DNA of 64,000 nt from Mesorhizobium sp. ZC-5 (GCF_025753855.1 NZ_JAOWPT010000010.1:124001-188000); one strand, 5' to 3'; numbered from the stretch's first letter, positions 33,604 to 42,537 are shown. The notes: a model not told the origin generated them from the letters alone. Program-made: numbers and translations.

Positions 33604-35244
33604 CTATGCCGCGGCGGTGGGCCGACTGTCAGTCGGCCCCACATCCCTTCGAATGAGGTCCGAAGCCTTCTCCCCGATCATCGTTGTCGGCGCGTTGATG
33701 TTGCCCGTTGTCACTATGGGCATTATCGAAGCGTCCGCGACCCGCAGGCCGTCGATGCCATGGACCCGCAGGCTCGGATCGACAACAGCCATGGGATCCT
33801 TGCCCATCCTGCAAGTGCCGGCAGGATGATAGGCCGTGTGGCCTGTCGCACGGATATAGATTTCGATCTCTTCGTCCGACTGAACGGCTTCACCAGGGAA
33901 GACTTCATCGTAGACGTAAGGCGACAGAGCGGGCGCGGAGAAGATGCGCCGGCCGAGACGGAGTCCTGCCTTCAGCGTCTCCATGTCCTCCTGTGCCGTC
34001 AGGTAGCCAGGATTTATGGACGGATGTTCGGAAATGTCGGAAGTCCGCGCACGCAACCGTCCGCGGCTCTTCGGCTTTGCCGCGCTCACCGAAAAGCGGA
34101 TGCCTTTTACGGCTTCGATCCCGATCAGTTCCTTCTTCGATGCACTGCTGCGGGGAAATATCCCGGGCATAAAAAGGAACTGCAGGTCCGGATTTGCGAT
34201 GTCTGGGCGGCTCCTGGCAAATATGGTCACCGTCGTTGAGCCGAAGGTGAATGGGCCAGACGCAAAGAGAGCCCACTGAACAGCCGACGGGGCGAGCCGC
34301 CAGCTGCCGACAAAATCATTCAGCGTCAGGATGTTCCGGGTCTTCTGGGCCACAGTGCAAGCATAGTGATCATTCAGGTTCTCGCCCACGCCAGGAAGGT
34401 CATGCACGACATCGACACCGATCGACTTCAGGTGCTCTGCCGCGCCGATGCCCGACACTTGCAGCAGATGCGGAGACCCGATTGATCCCGCCGAGACAAT
34501 TACTTCGCGGCGGGCGTGAACGGTCTTTTCCGCGCCGTTCTGGCGATAGACCACACCGACGCAGCGGCGTCCTTCGAAAAGGAGGCGCAGCGCCAGCGCC
34601 CCGGTTTCCACCTTGAGGTTGGGACGCGCGGTGACCGGCGCGAGGAATGCGCGCGCGCTGGATGCCCGAAAGCGCCCATTGCGCGCCATCTGGGAATAGC
34701 CGACACCCTCCCCGGTTGCGGCATTGAGGTCGGAGAACAGCTTGAAGCCGGTCTGCTGGGCGGCTTCCGCGAGCCGGTGCGTCACCGGCAGGATGGTCTT
34801 ATAGGATGCCACCCTGAGCGGGCCCATGCGTCCTCTGAACTCGTCAGACCCGCCGTCGAAGCGCTCCATTGACTTGAAGTACGGCAGCACGTCCCTGAAC
34901 GACCATCCGTCGGCACCGGAGGCCGCCCAGTCGTCGAAGTCGGAAGGCAGTCCGCGTACGAAGTTCATGCCGTTGATCGAACTGCTGCCGCCAAGCACCT
35001 TGCCGCGTGTCCACTGGAACGAGCGGCCGGCCGTTTCCTCGTGCTTGTCGGTCACGAACCGCCAGTCGAAGACATTGTGGCCACGGAGCTTCAGCGCCGC
35101 TGCGGGAACGCGCAGCTTATAGTCATTGTCAGACCCACCGGCCTCCAGGATCACGACCCGCTCGGCGCCCTGCGACAAACGGTTGGCGATGACGCAACCA
35201 GCAGATCCGGCGCCTACGATCACGTAATCCGCTTCAGCTTCCAT
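33604..35244 (-). CDS. GMC-family FAD-dependent oxidoreductase (choline/alcohol dehydrogenase type)
   Basis: A 546-aa glucose-methanol-choline oxidoreductase. The FAD dinucleotide motif ADYVIVGAGSAGCVIANRL is at the N-terminus, the GMC signature GKVLGGSSSINGM follows, and the active-site His lies in GHTAYHPAGTCRMG; the end NINAPTTMIGEKASDLI is canonical. It probably oxidises a primary or secondary alcohol with a membrane acceptor or oxygen. I chose ATG 35244 because AGGGGAC precedes it and the FAD motif then starts at residue 6. The shared motif lies upstream at 35323-35341. Confidence 0.93.
   Translation of the reverse strand: MEAEADYVIVGAGSAGCVIANRLSQGAERVVILEAGGSDNDYKLRVPAAALKLRGHNVFDWRFVTDKHEETAGRSFQWTRGKVLGGSSSINGMNFVRGLPSDFDDWAASGADGWSFRDVLPYFKSMERFDGGSDEFRGRMGPLRVASYKTILPVTHRLAEAAQQTGFKLFSDLNAATGEGVGYSQMARNGRFRASSARAFLAPVTARPNLKVETGALALRLLFEGRRCVGVVYRQNGAEKTVHARREVIVSAGSIGSPHLLQVSGIGAAEHLKSIGVDVVHDLPGVGENLNDHYACTVAQKTRNILTLNDFVGSWRLAPSAVQWALFASGPFTFGSTTVTIFARSRPDIANPDLQFLFMPGIFPRSSASKKELIGIEAVKGIRFSVSAAKPKSRGRLRARTSDISEHPSINPGYLTAQEDMETLKAGLRLGRRIFSAPALSPYVYDEVFPGEAVQSDEEIEIYIRATGHTAYHPAGTCRMGKDPMAVVDPSLRVHGIDGLRVADASIMPIVTTGNINAPTTMIGEKASDLIRRDVGPTDSRPTAAA
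33619..33639. terminator. 10-bp perfect hairpin at the 3' end of the GMC gene
   Basis: GGGCCGACTG (33619-33628) and CAGTCGGCCC (33630-33639) are a perfect ten-base inverted repeat separated by one base. It lies inside the last codons of the GMC gene, between two convergent genes, and could stall transcription from either side. No T-run. Confidence 0.4.
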
Positions 35245-35322
35245 CAATGTCCCCTGAAGGTTGATCTCATCCAGACCCATAGGCGGGCCGCAATCGACAT
35301 CGGGTCTCGAGGCAATGAAACT

Positions 35323-35341
35323 ATATTTGTTATGCCATTAT
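35323..35341 (-). promoter_or_regulatory. Shared AT-rich motif, site 5 (before GMC gene)
   Basis: On the minus strand it reads ATAATGGCATAACAAATAT, 79 bases upstream of the GMC start. It shares TGGCATAAC with site 4 and ATAATG with the other sites. Confidence 0.4.
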
Positions 35342-35405
35342 AGTCAACATGCGGCTGAACGCTCCTCGTCAACGTCACGAGTCCTGACCAGCATGGGTGG
35401 CGTGA

Positions 35406-36401
35406 CTATGGGACCTTCGGTGCTTCTCGGTTCGTGGCTCTTGGCGTAGCGTCCAATCCAACCCCGATCAAATGACCGAATAGCGCATGGATCTTCTCGA
35501 TGTCCTCGACCGGCAGCGGAGGCTTCATGATGGAGGCAACATTGCTGTGAACGTGTCGAGGATTTCCCGTCCCGAACACAACCACGTTCATGCCGGCCTG
35601 ATGGCGCGCGAATCGGTAAGCGGCGGCGGCGACGGTCTCGGCGCCTCTGTCGTGGACCAGGAAGTCGAGTGGATTCTCCTTGCCATCGAGCTCCGCCGGC
35701 AATTGCCCCACCGCACAAAGCTCGCTCACCTTTGCGCGCAGCGCCTCACCGCGCGCAAAGATGTTGCGTACCGCATACATTCCCACGGCGCCCGTCTGCT
35801 CGGCTTGAAGTCGGGGGAGCAGTTCGTGGCAAGCGTTCTGATGCATCATGTGGAACGCCAGCAGCATCACCTCGAATTCGGCATGCGCAGTCGCGCGAAG
35901 CAGCAGACGATGATGAATGTCATCGCCTGACTCGGTAAGCCCAATGTGTTGGATCTTGCCGTTCTCCCTGGCGCGCAGCAGGACGGGAAGCACCACCTCA
36001 ATCAGATGATCGAAACTCTCCGGCCGAGGGGCATGCGGCTGGTAGACATCGATGTAGTCCGTCTTCAGCCGCCTCAAGGAGGCATCGATGTTCTGCGCGA
36101 TCTGGTCGGCGGAATAAAGTTCGTCTCGTCGGTGCACGCGCCCCTTGGTGGCTATGACCAGCGTGCCACGATCGCGGCCGCTTATGCCCAGGCCGACGGC
36201 TCCCTCGGTTTCATACGCCTCGGCGGTGTCGATGTAGTTGACGCCGAGATCGAGCGCGGTGCGAACGATATCGGCGGCCTCGGCTTCCGTCTTGCCATGT
36301 GACAGGCCGAGGCGGCTGAAGCCGCCGCAACCAAGCCCCGCGACACTCACTTTGAGGCCCGTCCGTCCTAGGGTCGTGTAGTCCATTCGGTCCGTTTCCA
36401 T
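35406..36401 (-). CDS. Aldo/keto reductase family oxidoreductase
   Basis: A 331-aa NADPH-dependent aldo/keto reductase (TIM barrel). Early TTLGRTGLKVSVAGLGCGGFSRLG, the catalytic-type D and Y in YIDTAEAYETEG, Lys in IATKGRV and His in YQPHAPRP fit the family tetrad. Its most likely work is reduction of a ketone or aldehyde intermediate, or the reverse. The ATG at 36401 has GGGGAAG upstream. It is 161 bases before the GMC gene on the same strand, so the two could be one unit. The shared motif is in the gap upstream (36425-36434). Confidence 0.9.
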   Translation of the reverse strand: METDRMDYTTLGRTGLKVSVAGLGCGGFSRLGLSHGKTEAEAADIVRTALDLGVNYIDTAEAYETEGAVGLGISGRDRGTLVIATKGRVHRRDELYSADQIAQNIDASLRRLKTDYIDVYQPHAPRPESFDHLIEVVLPVLLRARENGKIQHIGLTESGDDIHHRLLLRATAHAEFEVMLLAFHMMHQNACHELLPRLQAEQTGAVGMYAVRNIFARGEALRAKVSELCAVGQLPAELDGKENPLDFLVHDRGAETVAAAAYRFARHQAGMNVVVFGTGNPRHVHSNVASIMKPPLPVEDIEKIHALFGHLIGVGLDATPRATNREAPKVP

Positions 36402-36424
36402 CGCTTCCCCGAAATCAGTATAGC

Positions 36425-36434
36425 ATATTGTTAT
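36425..36434 (-). promoter_or_regulatory. Shared AT-rich motif, site 6 (divergent promoter region)
   Basis: On the minus strand it reads TCATTATAACAATATGCT, one mismatch from the core. It sits 24 bases before the aldo/keto reductase start and 153 before the divergent Bug gene. Confidence 0.45.
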
Positions 36435-36586
36435 AATGAGCTAGACAGCATGACCAGTGCTGTAGCATGGTGAACTCCACGGAGGATCCCACCACGCATC
36501 GACCGATGCGGAGGAAAGAGGTTCGTTGAACGAGCATTTCCGAGGCTGAACGGCTGGTAAGGAAGAGAATTCGTAGGGAGGACCAA

Positions 36587-37630
36587 ATGACTGGACTGAA
36601 ATCCGCACTCTCCACTCTGAGCCATTTTGCGGTATCCTGTCGGAGATTTCCCACCGGACGTCTCCGCGCCGCTTTGCTGGCGCCTGTTCTTGGTGTTGCC
36701 ATCGTGATGGCGCTGCCGACGCTGGCCGGTGCTCAGGATTACCCGACCGGGCCAATCAAGATGACTGTCGGCTACGGAGCAGGCGCGACGACCGATTTGC
36801 TGGCGCGCATCGTGGCCTCCGACATGTCGAAAATACTCGGCCAACCGATCCCCGTGGAGAACAAGCCGGGCGCGAATTCGGCGATCGCCGGGCGGCTGAT
36901 CGCCCAGGCTGACGCCGATGGCTACAACCTGCTGTTCGGCGCGTCGGCGATGGTGTCCAACATCTACGGCATGTTGGATCCAGGTTACAAGATGTCGGAC
37001 TTCGAGGTGGTGGGGGGCCATACCTTCTCTCCCTTCGTCCTCGTTATCAATTCTGCCTCCTCTGGCGCCAAGACCCTTGCCGACCTGATCGCATACGGCA
37101 AGGCAAATCCCGGCAAGCTGACATATGCATCGCTCGGCCCATCGAGCCCGGCGAATCTCGCATCCCAACGTCTTCAGGCACTCACGGGTATCGGATGGAG
37201 CGAGGTCCCATTCAAGGGCAGCGCCGATGCTGTCACGGCTCTGACGGCAGGCACTATCGACGCCTATTTCTCTGCACCTGCGTCGGTCACTTCTGTTACG
37301 GAGCGCCCTGACCTCCATATCGTTGCGACGAGCGGCAAGCAGCGTGTCAGCAGCTTTCCCGAGGTGCCTACCTTCGTGGAACTGGGCTACGAAATCACGG
37401 ATGATTTCTCGTACGGCGTCCTGGTCCGCACCGGCACACCGGAGCCCATTCTGCAGAAGCTGAGGGACGCATTCGCTGAAGCAAAGCGGTCTCCGGAGGC
37501 GCGCAGCAAGATCGAAAGCGCGGGGCTTCAGGTCTATGAAGGAACCCCCGAGCAATATGCCGCCGAGCTTGGACAGCAAGGTGTGGTCTTCGAAGCCGAC
37601 TTCAAGAAGCTTGGCATCGAACCGCAATAA
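36587..37630 (+). CDS. Bug-family periplasmic solute-binding protein
   Basis: A TctC-type periplasmic binding protein of 347 aa with a long N-terminal region (about 43 residues) before cleavage at LAGAQDYP. Bug hallmarks are VGYGAGATTDLLARIVA, NKPGANSAIAG, AQADADGYNLLFG and late FPEVPTFVELGYE. The ATG at 36587 has GGGAGG upstream. It starts a run with the zinc alcohol dehydrogenase and an SMP-30 lactonase, so its ligand is probably metabolised by them. No TctAB is adjacent. It is one of four Bug proteins in the window. Confidence 0.92.
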   Translation: MTGLKSALSTLSHFAVSCRRFPTGRLRAALLAPVLGVAIVMALPTLAGAQDYPTGPIKMTVGYGAGATTDLLARIVASDMSKILGQPIPVENKPGANSAIAGRLIAQADADGYNLLFGASAMVSNIYGMLDPGYKMSDFEVVGGHTFSPFVLVINSASSGAKTLADLIAYGKANPGKLTYASLGPSSPANLASQRLQALTGIGWSEVPFKGSADAVTALTAGTIDAYFSAPASVTSVTERPDLHIVATSGKQRVSSFPEVPTFVELGYEITDDFSYGVLVRTGTPEPILQKLRDAFAEAKRSPEARSKIESAGLQVYEGTPEQYAAELGQQGVVFEADFKKLGIEPQ

Positions 37631-37690
37631 CAATCGGCGCCGGCCGGTGCCGCAACGGACAATTTCTTCGACAACAGCAGGTAAGACAAA

Positions 37691-38737
37691 ATGCGTGGAT
37701 TGAGCTTTGGCGGCAGCAGCACGATCGAGTTTCTCGATGTTCCAGATCCGACCCCCGGCGAGGGCGAGGTGGTTCTCGAGATGAAGGCCTCTGGAATGTG
37801 CGGCAGCGACCTCAAGATGTACAAGGCGCCGCGCGGCAGCTTGACGATTGCTCGCGTGGTAATGACCAAGCCGGTTATCGCAGGTCATGAGCCCTGCGGC
37901 GTGGTCGCGGCTATCGGGCCGGGCGTCTCGCCTCGACAGGCACGGATCGGCGACCGCGTGATGGTTCATCACTACGCCGGCTGCACCGTCTGCGATCATT
38001 GCCGCTCCGGCTGGGAACAAATGTGCGATCAAGAGAATCCGGTGGTCTACGGGATTGGCGCCGATGGCGGCCACGCGCCCTACATGAAGGTGCCGGCCCG
38101 CACGCTTGTGCCGTTACCGGACGAACTCAGCTTCGAAGCCGGCGCAGCCATTTCCTGCGGCACCGGAACAGCCTTCCAAGGGCTGAAACGCGCCAGTCTC
38201 ACCGGCGACGACACCATCGCCATCTTCGGACAGGGTCCTGTCGGACTGGCTGGCACCCAGCTCGCTGCGGCCATGGGTGCCCGCGTGATAGCCCTCGATA
38301 TCACCAAGGAACGACTGGACAGGGCTAAGGAACTCGGCGCGCATCACGTCGTGAACCCAAAGGACGAAGATCCCGTTGCTGCAATCAAAGAACTCACCAG
38401 GGGCAAAGGTGTGCGCGTTGCGATGGAAGCGTCAGCTTCTCCTGATGCGCGGGCGGCTGCACTGGCCTCGCTCGCGCCGTGGGGTACGCTTCTGTTCATC
38501 GCCGGCGGTACAGCATTCAGTTGCGACAACGTGAGCACCATCACGCAAAGGCAGCTGACCTTCATCGGTTCGTGGACCTTCTCCAAGGTCGGTCAGGCCA
38601 GCTTTGCACGCTATGTCGCCGACCGTGGTATCCCAGTCGACGCCGTCTTTACCGATCGCTGGCGCCTCGAGCAGGGCGACGAGGCTTACAAGAAGTTCGC
38701 ATTGCAAAGCGGCGGCAAGGGCGTGTTCTTGATGTAA
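37691..38737 (+). CDS. Zinc-dependent alcohol dehydrogenase (MDR superfamily)
   Basis: A 348-aa medium-chain dehydrogenase. Catalytic zinc residues fit C38 (GMCGSD) and the GHEPCG motif. The structural zinc lobe reads CTVCDHCRSGWEQMC. The Rossmann motif is FGQGPVGLAGTQLA. Substrates of close relatives are sugar alcohols, threonine or other secondary alcohols. The start ATG follows AGACAAA without a strong ribosome site, 61 bases after the Bug gene. It is followed after 18 bases by a lactonase; a dehydrogenase plus lactonase pair suggests oxidation of a cyclic hemiacetal or hydroxy-acid-derived lactone. Confidence 0.92.
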   Translation: MRGLSFGGSSTIEFLDVPDPTPGEGEVVLEMKASGMCGSDLKMYKAPRGSLTIARVVMTKPVIAGHEPCGVVAAIGPGVSPRQARIGDRVMVHHYAGCTVCDHCRSGWEQMCDQENPVVYGIGADGGHAPYMKVPARTLVPLPDELSFEAGAAISCGTGTAFQGLKRASLTGDDTIAIFGQGPVGLAGTQLAAAMGARVIALDITKERLDRAKELGAHHVVNPKDEDPVAAIKELTRGKGVRVAMEASASPDARAAALASLAPWGTLLFIAGGTAFSCDNVSTITQRQLTFIGSWTFSKVGQASFARYVADRGIPVDAVFTDRWRLEQGDEAYKKFALQSGGKGVFLM

Positions 38738-38755
38738 GTCCGCAGGAGCATCGGC

Positions 38756-39667
38756 GTGCGAGTTCTTGCCTCAGGCCTCAAATTTCCCGAAGGTCCTGTT
38801 GCGCTGTCCGACGGCAGCCTGATCCTCGTCGAGATACACGCCGGCACCGTAACCCGTGTCGCCCCAGACGGTGCCGTCACCTCTATGGCCCGTCTTGGCG
38901 GTGGCCCGAATGGCGCCGCTTTCGGCCCCGACGGCGCTCTCTATGTCTGCAATCATGGCGGTTATCTGTGGACCGAAGGCCCGCGCGATGCCTCACCCGC
39001 TCGCCCTGTCACCTACACCGGCGGCCGTATCGAGCGCATCGACATTGAGACGGGCGAAATGACATTGCTCTATGTCGGATGCGGTGGGCGGCAACTCAGC
39101 GCGCCCAACGATCTGGTATTCGACCGGCACGGTGGCTTCTACTTCACCGATCTCGGCAAATCGACGCCGGACCATATCGTGCACGGCGCCGTCTATTATG
39201 CGCTGCCGGACGGCTCGAGCATCCGCGAAGTGGCATTCCCGATGCAGCGACCGAACGGTATAGGCCTGTCACCCGACGAAGCGACGCTCTATGTCGCGGA
39301 GATGCCGACCGCGCGGCTGTGGTCTTTTTCGATCGAGGAGCCTGGTGTGCTGAGGCGCGACGATTCTCATGCAGCCCCTCATGGCGGCCGCTTCCTCGGC
39401 GGGTTGGGTGGGCTGCAGAAATTCGACAGCCTGGCGTTAGAAGCCAGCGGGAATATCTGCGTGGCAACGCTCGCGAGCGGCGCCATAACCGTCGTCAGCC
39501 CCTCTGGCGAAGTCGTCAGGCAGGTAGAGACCGGCGACGCGATGACCACCAACATCTGTTTCGGTGGTGCCGGCATGCGTACCGCCTATATCACGCTCGC
39601 CGGTCGTGGCGAACTGGTCGAGATGGACTGGCCGAGCCCCGGACTCAGGCCGAACTTTTCTCGGTAG
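38756..39667 (+). CDS. SMP-30/gluconolactonase-family lactonase
   Basis: A 303-aa beta-propeller lactonase-type protein. LKFPEGPVALSDGSLILVEI, NDLVFDRHGGFYFTD and PNGIGLSPDEATLYVAE are family segments holding the metal residues (E, N, D). It differs clearly from the protein at 28458, so the window holds two SMP-30 branches. The start is GTG with AGGAG upstream. It follows the zinc alcohol dehydrogenase in a dehydrogenase-lactonase pair. Confidence 0.9.
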   Translation: MRVLASGLKFPEGPVALSDGSLILVEIHAGTVTRVAPDGAVTSMARLGGGPNGAAFGPDGALYVCNHGGYLWTEGPRDASPARPVTYTGGRIERIDIETGEMTLLYVGCGGRQLSAPNDLVFDRHGGFYFTDLGKSTPDHIVHGAVYYALPDGSSIREVAFPMQRPNGIGLSPDEATLYVAEMPTARLWSFSIEEPGVLRRDDSHAAPHGGRFLGGLGGLQKFDSLALEASGNICVATLASGAITVVSPSGEVVRQVETGDAMTTNICFGGAGMRTAYITLAGRGELVEMDWPSPGLRPNFSR

Positions 39668-39723
39668 CCAAGCCGCCCTGATAACCAAGGCGCACGACGC
39701 GATTGTTAATTGACCTCTTAATA

Positions 39724-39737
39724 TGTCATGACATTAT
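39724..39737 (+). promoter_or_regulatory. Palindrome plus shared-motif variant before the Bug gene
   Basis: TGTCATGACA (39724-39733) is a perfect ten-base palindrome, overlapping ATGACATTAT (39728-39737), a variant of the shared core. It lies 32 bases before the Bug gene start. The TATAGTATAATAA stretch right after could hold a -10 region. Confidence 0.45.
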
Positions 39738-39768
39738 AGTATAATAAGAAAAACAACGGGAGGACGTA

Positions 39769-40740
39769 ATGGTACTGCGAGCGCTTGCATCGTTTACTCT
39801 TCTTGTAGCCCTGCTGGCCATGCAAGGCGCGGCCGTGGCACAAGAATGGCCCGACCGTCCGGTCACGGTCATCGTGCCGGTCAACGCCGGCGGTGGCGCG
39901 GACCCGCTGGCCCGTGTGATCTTCGACGGGTTAAGCAAGAAGTTCGGCCAGAATTTCGTACTCGATTTCCGCCCCGGCGCGTCGATGATGCTCGGTGGCA
40001 ACGTTGTCGCAAAAGCCGATCCCGACGGCTACACCATCATGTTCTCCGCCAAAACCGCGATCGTTAACGCGTCGCTGAACGCGAACGTCCCTTATGACCC
40101 GGTCAAGGACCTGGTGCCGGTGGTGCGCACAGCGGGAGCGCCTAACTTCGTCACCGCCAACGCCGCTGTGCCCTATAATAACTTCGACGAGTTCATCGCC
40201 TACGCGGTGGCAAATCCGGGCAAGGTAAACGGTGCCGTCTCAGGCCTCGGCGGTGGTGCCCACGCGGCTTTGGCCGTAATCCAGTCCAAGACCGGTATCC
40301 AGGTCAATCTCGTTCCCTATGCCGGTTCCGGTGGAATCCTGCCCGACCTGATGGGCGGCGCCGTCGACATTACCTTCGGGTTCTCGACAGCCTACGCGTC
40401 AGGCGTCGAGGCCGGCAAACTCAAATACCTGGCGGTGATGGCACCCGAACGTCTCCCGCTGATGCCGGATATCCCGTCGACCGACGAGAGCAGCCACAAG
40501 GGCCTCTACAGCGACAGTTGGTACCTGATCTCGGTACCGAAGGAGACGCCGCGCGCGATCCTCGAAAAACTGAACGCGGCAGTGATTGAGGTGATGAAGA
40601 CGCCCGAAGCCGAAAAGAAGATCAACGATCTCGGTTTGATCGTAATCGGTGACACACCGGAGCAAGCCGCCAAAATCATCTCGGAGGAAATTGTCGAGAT
40701 GAAAGGCTGGGTCGATGCGGGGCACTTCCAGGTGAACTGA
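39769..40740 (+). CDS. Bug-family periplasmic solute-binding protein
   Basis: A TctC-type binding protein of 323 aa. The signal peptide ends AAVAQEWP, matching the Bug cleavage pattern. VPVNAGGGADPLARVIF, LDFRPGASMMLGGNVVA, ADPDGYTIMF and MPDIPSTDESSHKG follow. The start ATG has GGGAGG upstream. It is followed after 106 bases by a PcaC-like gene and faces the convergent Bug gene at 41376. The proteins at 39769 and 41376 share the DESSxKG loop, so they may be recent paralogues. Confidence 0.93.
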   Translation: MVLRALASFTLLVALLAMQGAAVAQEWPDRPVTVIVPVNAGGGADPLARVIFDGLSKKFGQNFVLDFRPGASMMLGGNVVAKADPDGYTIMFSAKTAIVNASLNANVPYDPVKDLVPVVRTAGAPNFVTANAAVPYNNFDEFIAYAVANPGKVNGAVSGLGGGAHAALAVIQSKTGIQVNLVPYAGSGGILPDLMGGAVDITFGFSTAYASGVEAGKLKYLAVMAPERLPLMPDIPSTDESSHKGLYSDSWYLISVPKETPRAILEKLNAAVIEVMKTPEAEKKINDLGLIVIGDTPEQAAKIISEEIVEMKGWVDAGHFQVN

Positions 40741-40846
40741 ACGCCATCCAGCAAATGCGAAACAGAGCGGGCATCAGGATGCGCGCGCTTGCAAAGCCTG
40801 TCGAGATCGACGGGACCACACTTAGTTAGCCAGAGGAAATACGACC

Positions 40847-41236
40847 ATGGATCACGAACAGAAGCTTGCGCTGGGCAAACAGATCAGAACCGAGGTTCTC
40901 GGCCAGGCTTATGTCAGCCAGCCAGGCCCGGCCCCTTCGAACTTCAAGAAGGCGTTCCAGGAATTCACCGTCGAGCATTGCTGGGGGAATGTCTGGGTCC
41001 GCCCTGGACTGGAGCGCAAGACGCGGAGCATGCTCAACCTAGCGATGCTGGCCGCGATGGCGCGATGGCATGAATTCGAGATCCATGTCCGCGGTGCCCT
41101 GAACAATGGCGTGACGGAAGACGAAATCATCGAGGTGGTGTTGCAGGCCGGCGTCTACGCCGGCGTTCCGATCGCGTCGGAAGGAATGAAGGTCGCCGAA
41201 CGCGCCGCCACCGCATGGCGTGAAGAAGCAAAGTAA
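40847..41236 (+). CDS. Carboxymuconolactone decarboxylase family protein (PcaC-like)
   Basis: A 129-aa, all-helical protein of the PcaC type, small and cytoplasmic, usually hexameric. Segments match 4-carboxymuconolactone decarboxylase: IRTEVLGQAYV, WGNVWVRPGLERKTRSMLNLAML and HVRGALNNGVTEDEIIEV. The full length and end fit PcaC rather than the AhpD peroxidase branch, since no CxxC is present. It may decarboxylate carboxymuconolactone from protocatechuate or a pathway lactone. The other protocatechuate genes (pcaGH, pcaB, pcaD) are absent here. The start ATG has AGAGG upstream. A bidirectional terminator follows. Confidence 0.9.
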   Translation: MDHEQKLALGKQIRTEVLGQAYVSQPGPAPSNFKKAFQEFTVEHCWGNVWVRPGLERKTRSMLNLAMLAAMARWHEFEIHVRGALNNGVTEDEIIEVVLQAGVYAGVPIASEGMKVAERAATAWREEAK

Positions 41237-41270
41237 AAACGCGACCAGTCAGCCGATCGCATAAAGAAAA

Positions 41271-41300
41271 GGCGCCGCATGCAAAATTGCGGCGCCTTTT
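41271..41300. terminator. Bidirectional intrinsic terminator
   Basis: GGCGCCGCA (41271-41279) and TGCGGCGCC (41288-41296) form a 9-bp stem with an 8-base loop. It has TTTT after it on the plus strand and AAAGAAAA before it, which reads as TTTTCTTT on the minus strand. It lies between the convergent PcaC-like and Bug genes and can serve both. Confidence 0.85.
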
Positions 41301-41326
41301 GTGCTCACCAGTTCGTCCCTGGACCT

Positions 41327-41361
41327 GCAAGCGAGGACCGGCACCGCCGGTCCTCGCTTGC
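41327..41361 (-). terminator. 16-bp perfect hairpin 3' of the minus-strand Bug gene
   Basis: A 16-base stem with a 3-base loop (41343-41345), made of 41327-41342 and 41346-41361, lies 14 bases past the Bug gene stop. There is no T-run on either strand. It could be a terminator-type stem or a 3' end protector. Confidence 0.55.
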
Positions 41362-41375
41362 CCTTGGGAGGGAGC

Positions 41376-42362
41376 CTATTCAAGCTTGAAGACGCCGGCG
41401 TCGACCAGTTTCTTCATGTTCTCGACATCGGCCTTGATGAGGTTGGCTGCGTCTTCGGGAGACCCGATCGTCACCGTATAGCCGAGTTCGTTGATCTTCT
41501 TGGCGATCTCGGGCTTGGCCACGCTCACCCGCAGTTCGGCGTTCATCTTGTCGATGATTTCGCGCGGCGTGCCCTTCGGCGCGAGCGCCATGAACCAATT
41601 GCCGCGATAGACGCCCTTGTACGAACTTTCGTCGGTAGCCGGTACATCGGGCATCAGCGGATCCCGCTTGTCCGACATTGCGGCGATGTATTTCAGCTTG
41701 CCGCCATTGACGCCCGGCATGAAACCCGCCGCGAAGCCGAAGCCGATATCGACGACGCCGCTCATCAGGTCCGCCTGCTGCGCGCCGGAACCCGTGTAAG
41801 GAACGACGTTGAACTCAACGCCTGTCATGTATTGGACAGTGGTGACGGCGAGGTGGCTGTTGCCGCCAACGCCGGAAAATGCGGCGTTGACCTTACCGGG
41901 GTTTGCCTTCGCGTAGTCGATCAATTCCTGGAACGTGCTGAAAGGCGTGTTGACATTCGCCGTCAGGAAGGTTGGCGAGTCTGTGACCTGCGCAACCGCA
42001 ACGATGTCGGTCTTCGGATCATACGCCACGTTGGGCATGAAATTGGCGTTCACTGCCGGCGCACCGGACGTGAAAAGCATAGTGTAGCCGTCCGGGTCCG
42101 ATTTCGCGGCGGTGTTCGCTCCAATGGTGCCCGCGGCTCCAGGCCGGAAATCGAGGACGAAAGGCTGTCCCAGCCGCTTGCTCATGTCGTCAAAGATGAG
42201 CCGAGCGAGCGGGTCGGTACCGCCGCCTGCGGCCCACGGAACGATCACGATGACGGATCGGCTTGGCCAATCCGTTTGAGCATTCGCCGCATTTGTGGTG
42301 ATGCCGGCCAGAAGGCCTAGGCCGATTAAGGTCGCTTTGAAAAGGCTGCTTCGTAGTTTCAA
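41376..42362 (-). CDS. Bug-family periplasmic solute-binding protein
   Basis: A TctC-type binding protein of 328 aa. The signal peptide ends NAANAQTDWP. VIVPWAAGGGTDPLARLIF, VLDFRPGAAGTIGANTA, DPDGYTMLFTSGAPAV and MPDVPATDESSYKG are diagnostic. The start ATG has GGGAGGATAAATTG-type spacing. It stands alone on the minus strand, divergent from the CoxL-like gene (gap 42363-42605, with palindromic sites). The ligand is unknown, and the nearest TctAB (45651) lies on the same strand upstream, so it may serve that pump. Confidence 0.93.
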   Translation of the reverse strand: MKLRSSLFKATLIGLGLLAGITTNAANAQTDWPSRSVIVIVPWAAGGGTDPLARLIFDDMSKRLGQPFVLDFRPGAAGTIGANTAAKSDPDGYTMLFTSGAPAVNANFMPNVAYDPKTDIVAVAQVTDSPTFLTANVNTPFSTFQELIDYAKANPGKVNAAFSGVGGNSHLAVTTVQYMTGVEFNVVPYTGSGAQQADLMSGVVDIGFGFAAGFMPGVNGGKLKYIAAMSDKRDPLMPDVPATDESSYKGVYRGNWFMALAPKGTPREIIDKMNAELRVSVAKPEIAKKINELGYTVTIGSPEDAANLIKADVENMKKLVDAGVFKLE

Positions 42363-42537
42363 TTTATCCTCCCACTTCAGACTTTTTATCAGGTGACGAT
42401 TGCAAGCCTTGTCTTCCCACGTCAGTCAACGTGCGGATGCGGAGCGCGGCGAGAATATTCGCCGACGCTGACCCAAGAATGGCGCATTTGCAGGGGCATG
42501 CAGTTGCCAAATGTGTGGAAGGCAATCGTCAAAGATT

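Noticed and set aside
36431-38074. 547-codon minus-strand open frame opposite the Bug and alcohol dehydrogenase genes
   Set aside because: It spans two real plus-strand genes and the gap between them; no domain, no ribosome site.
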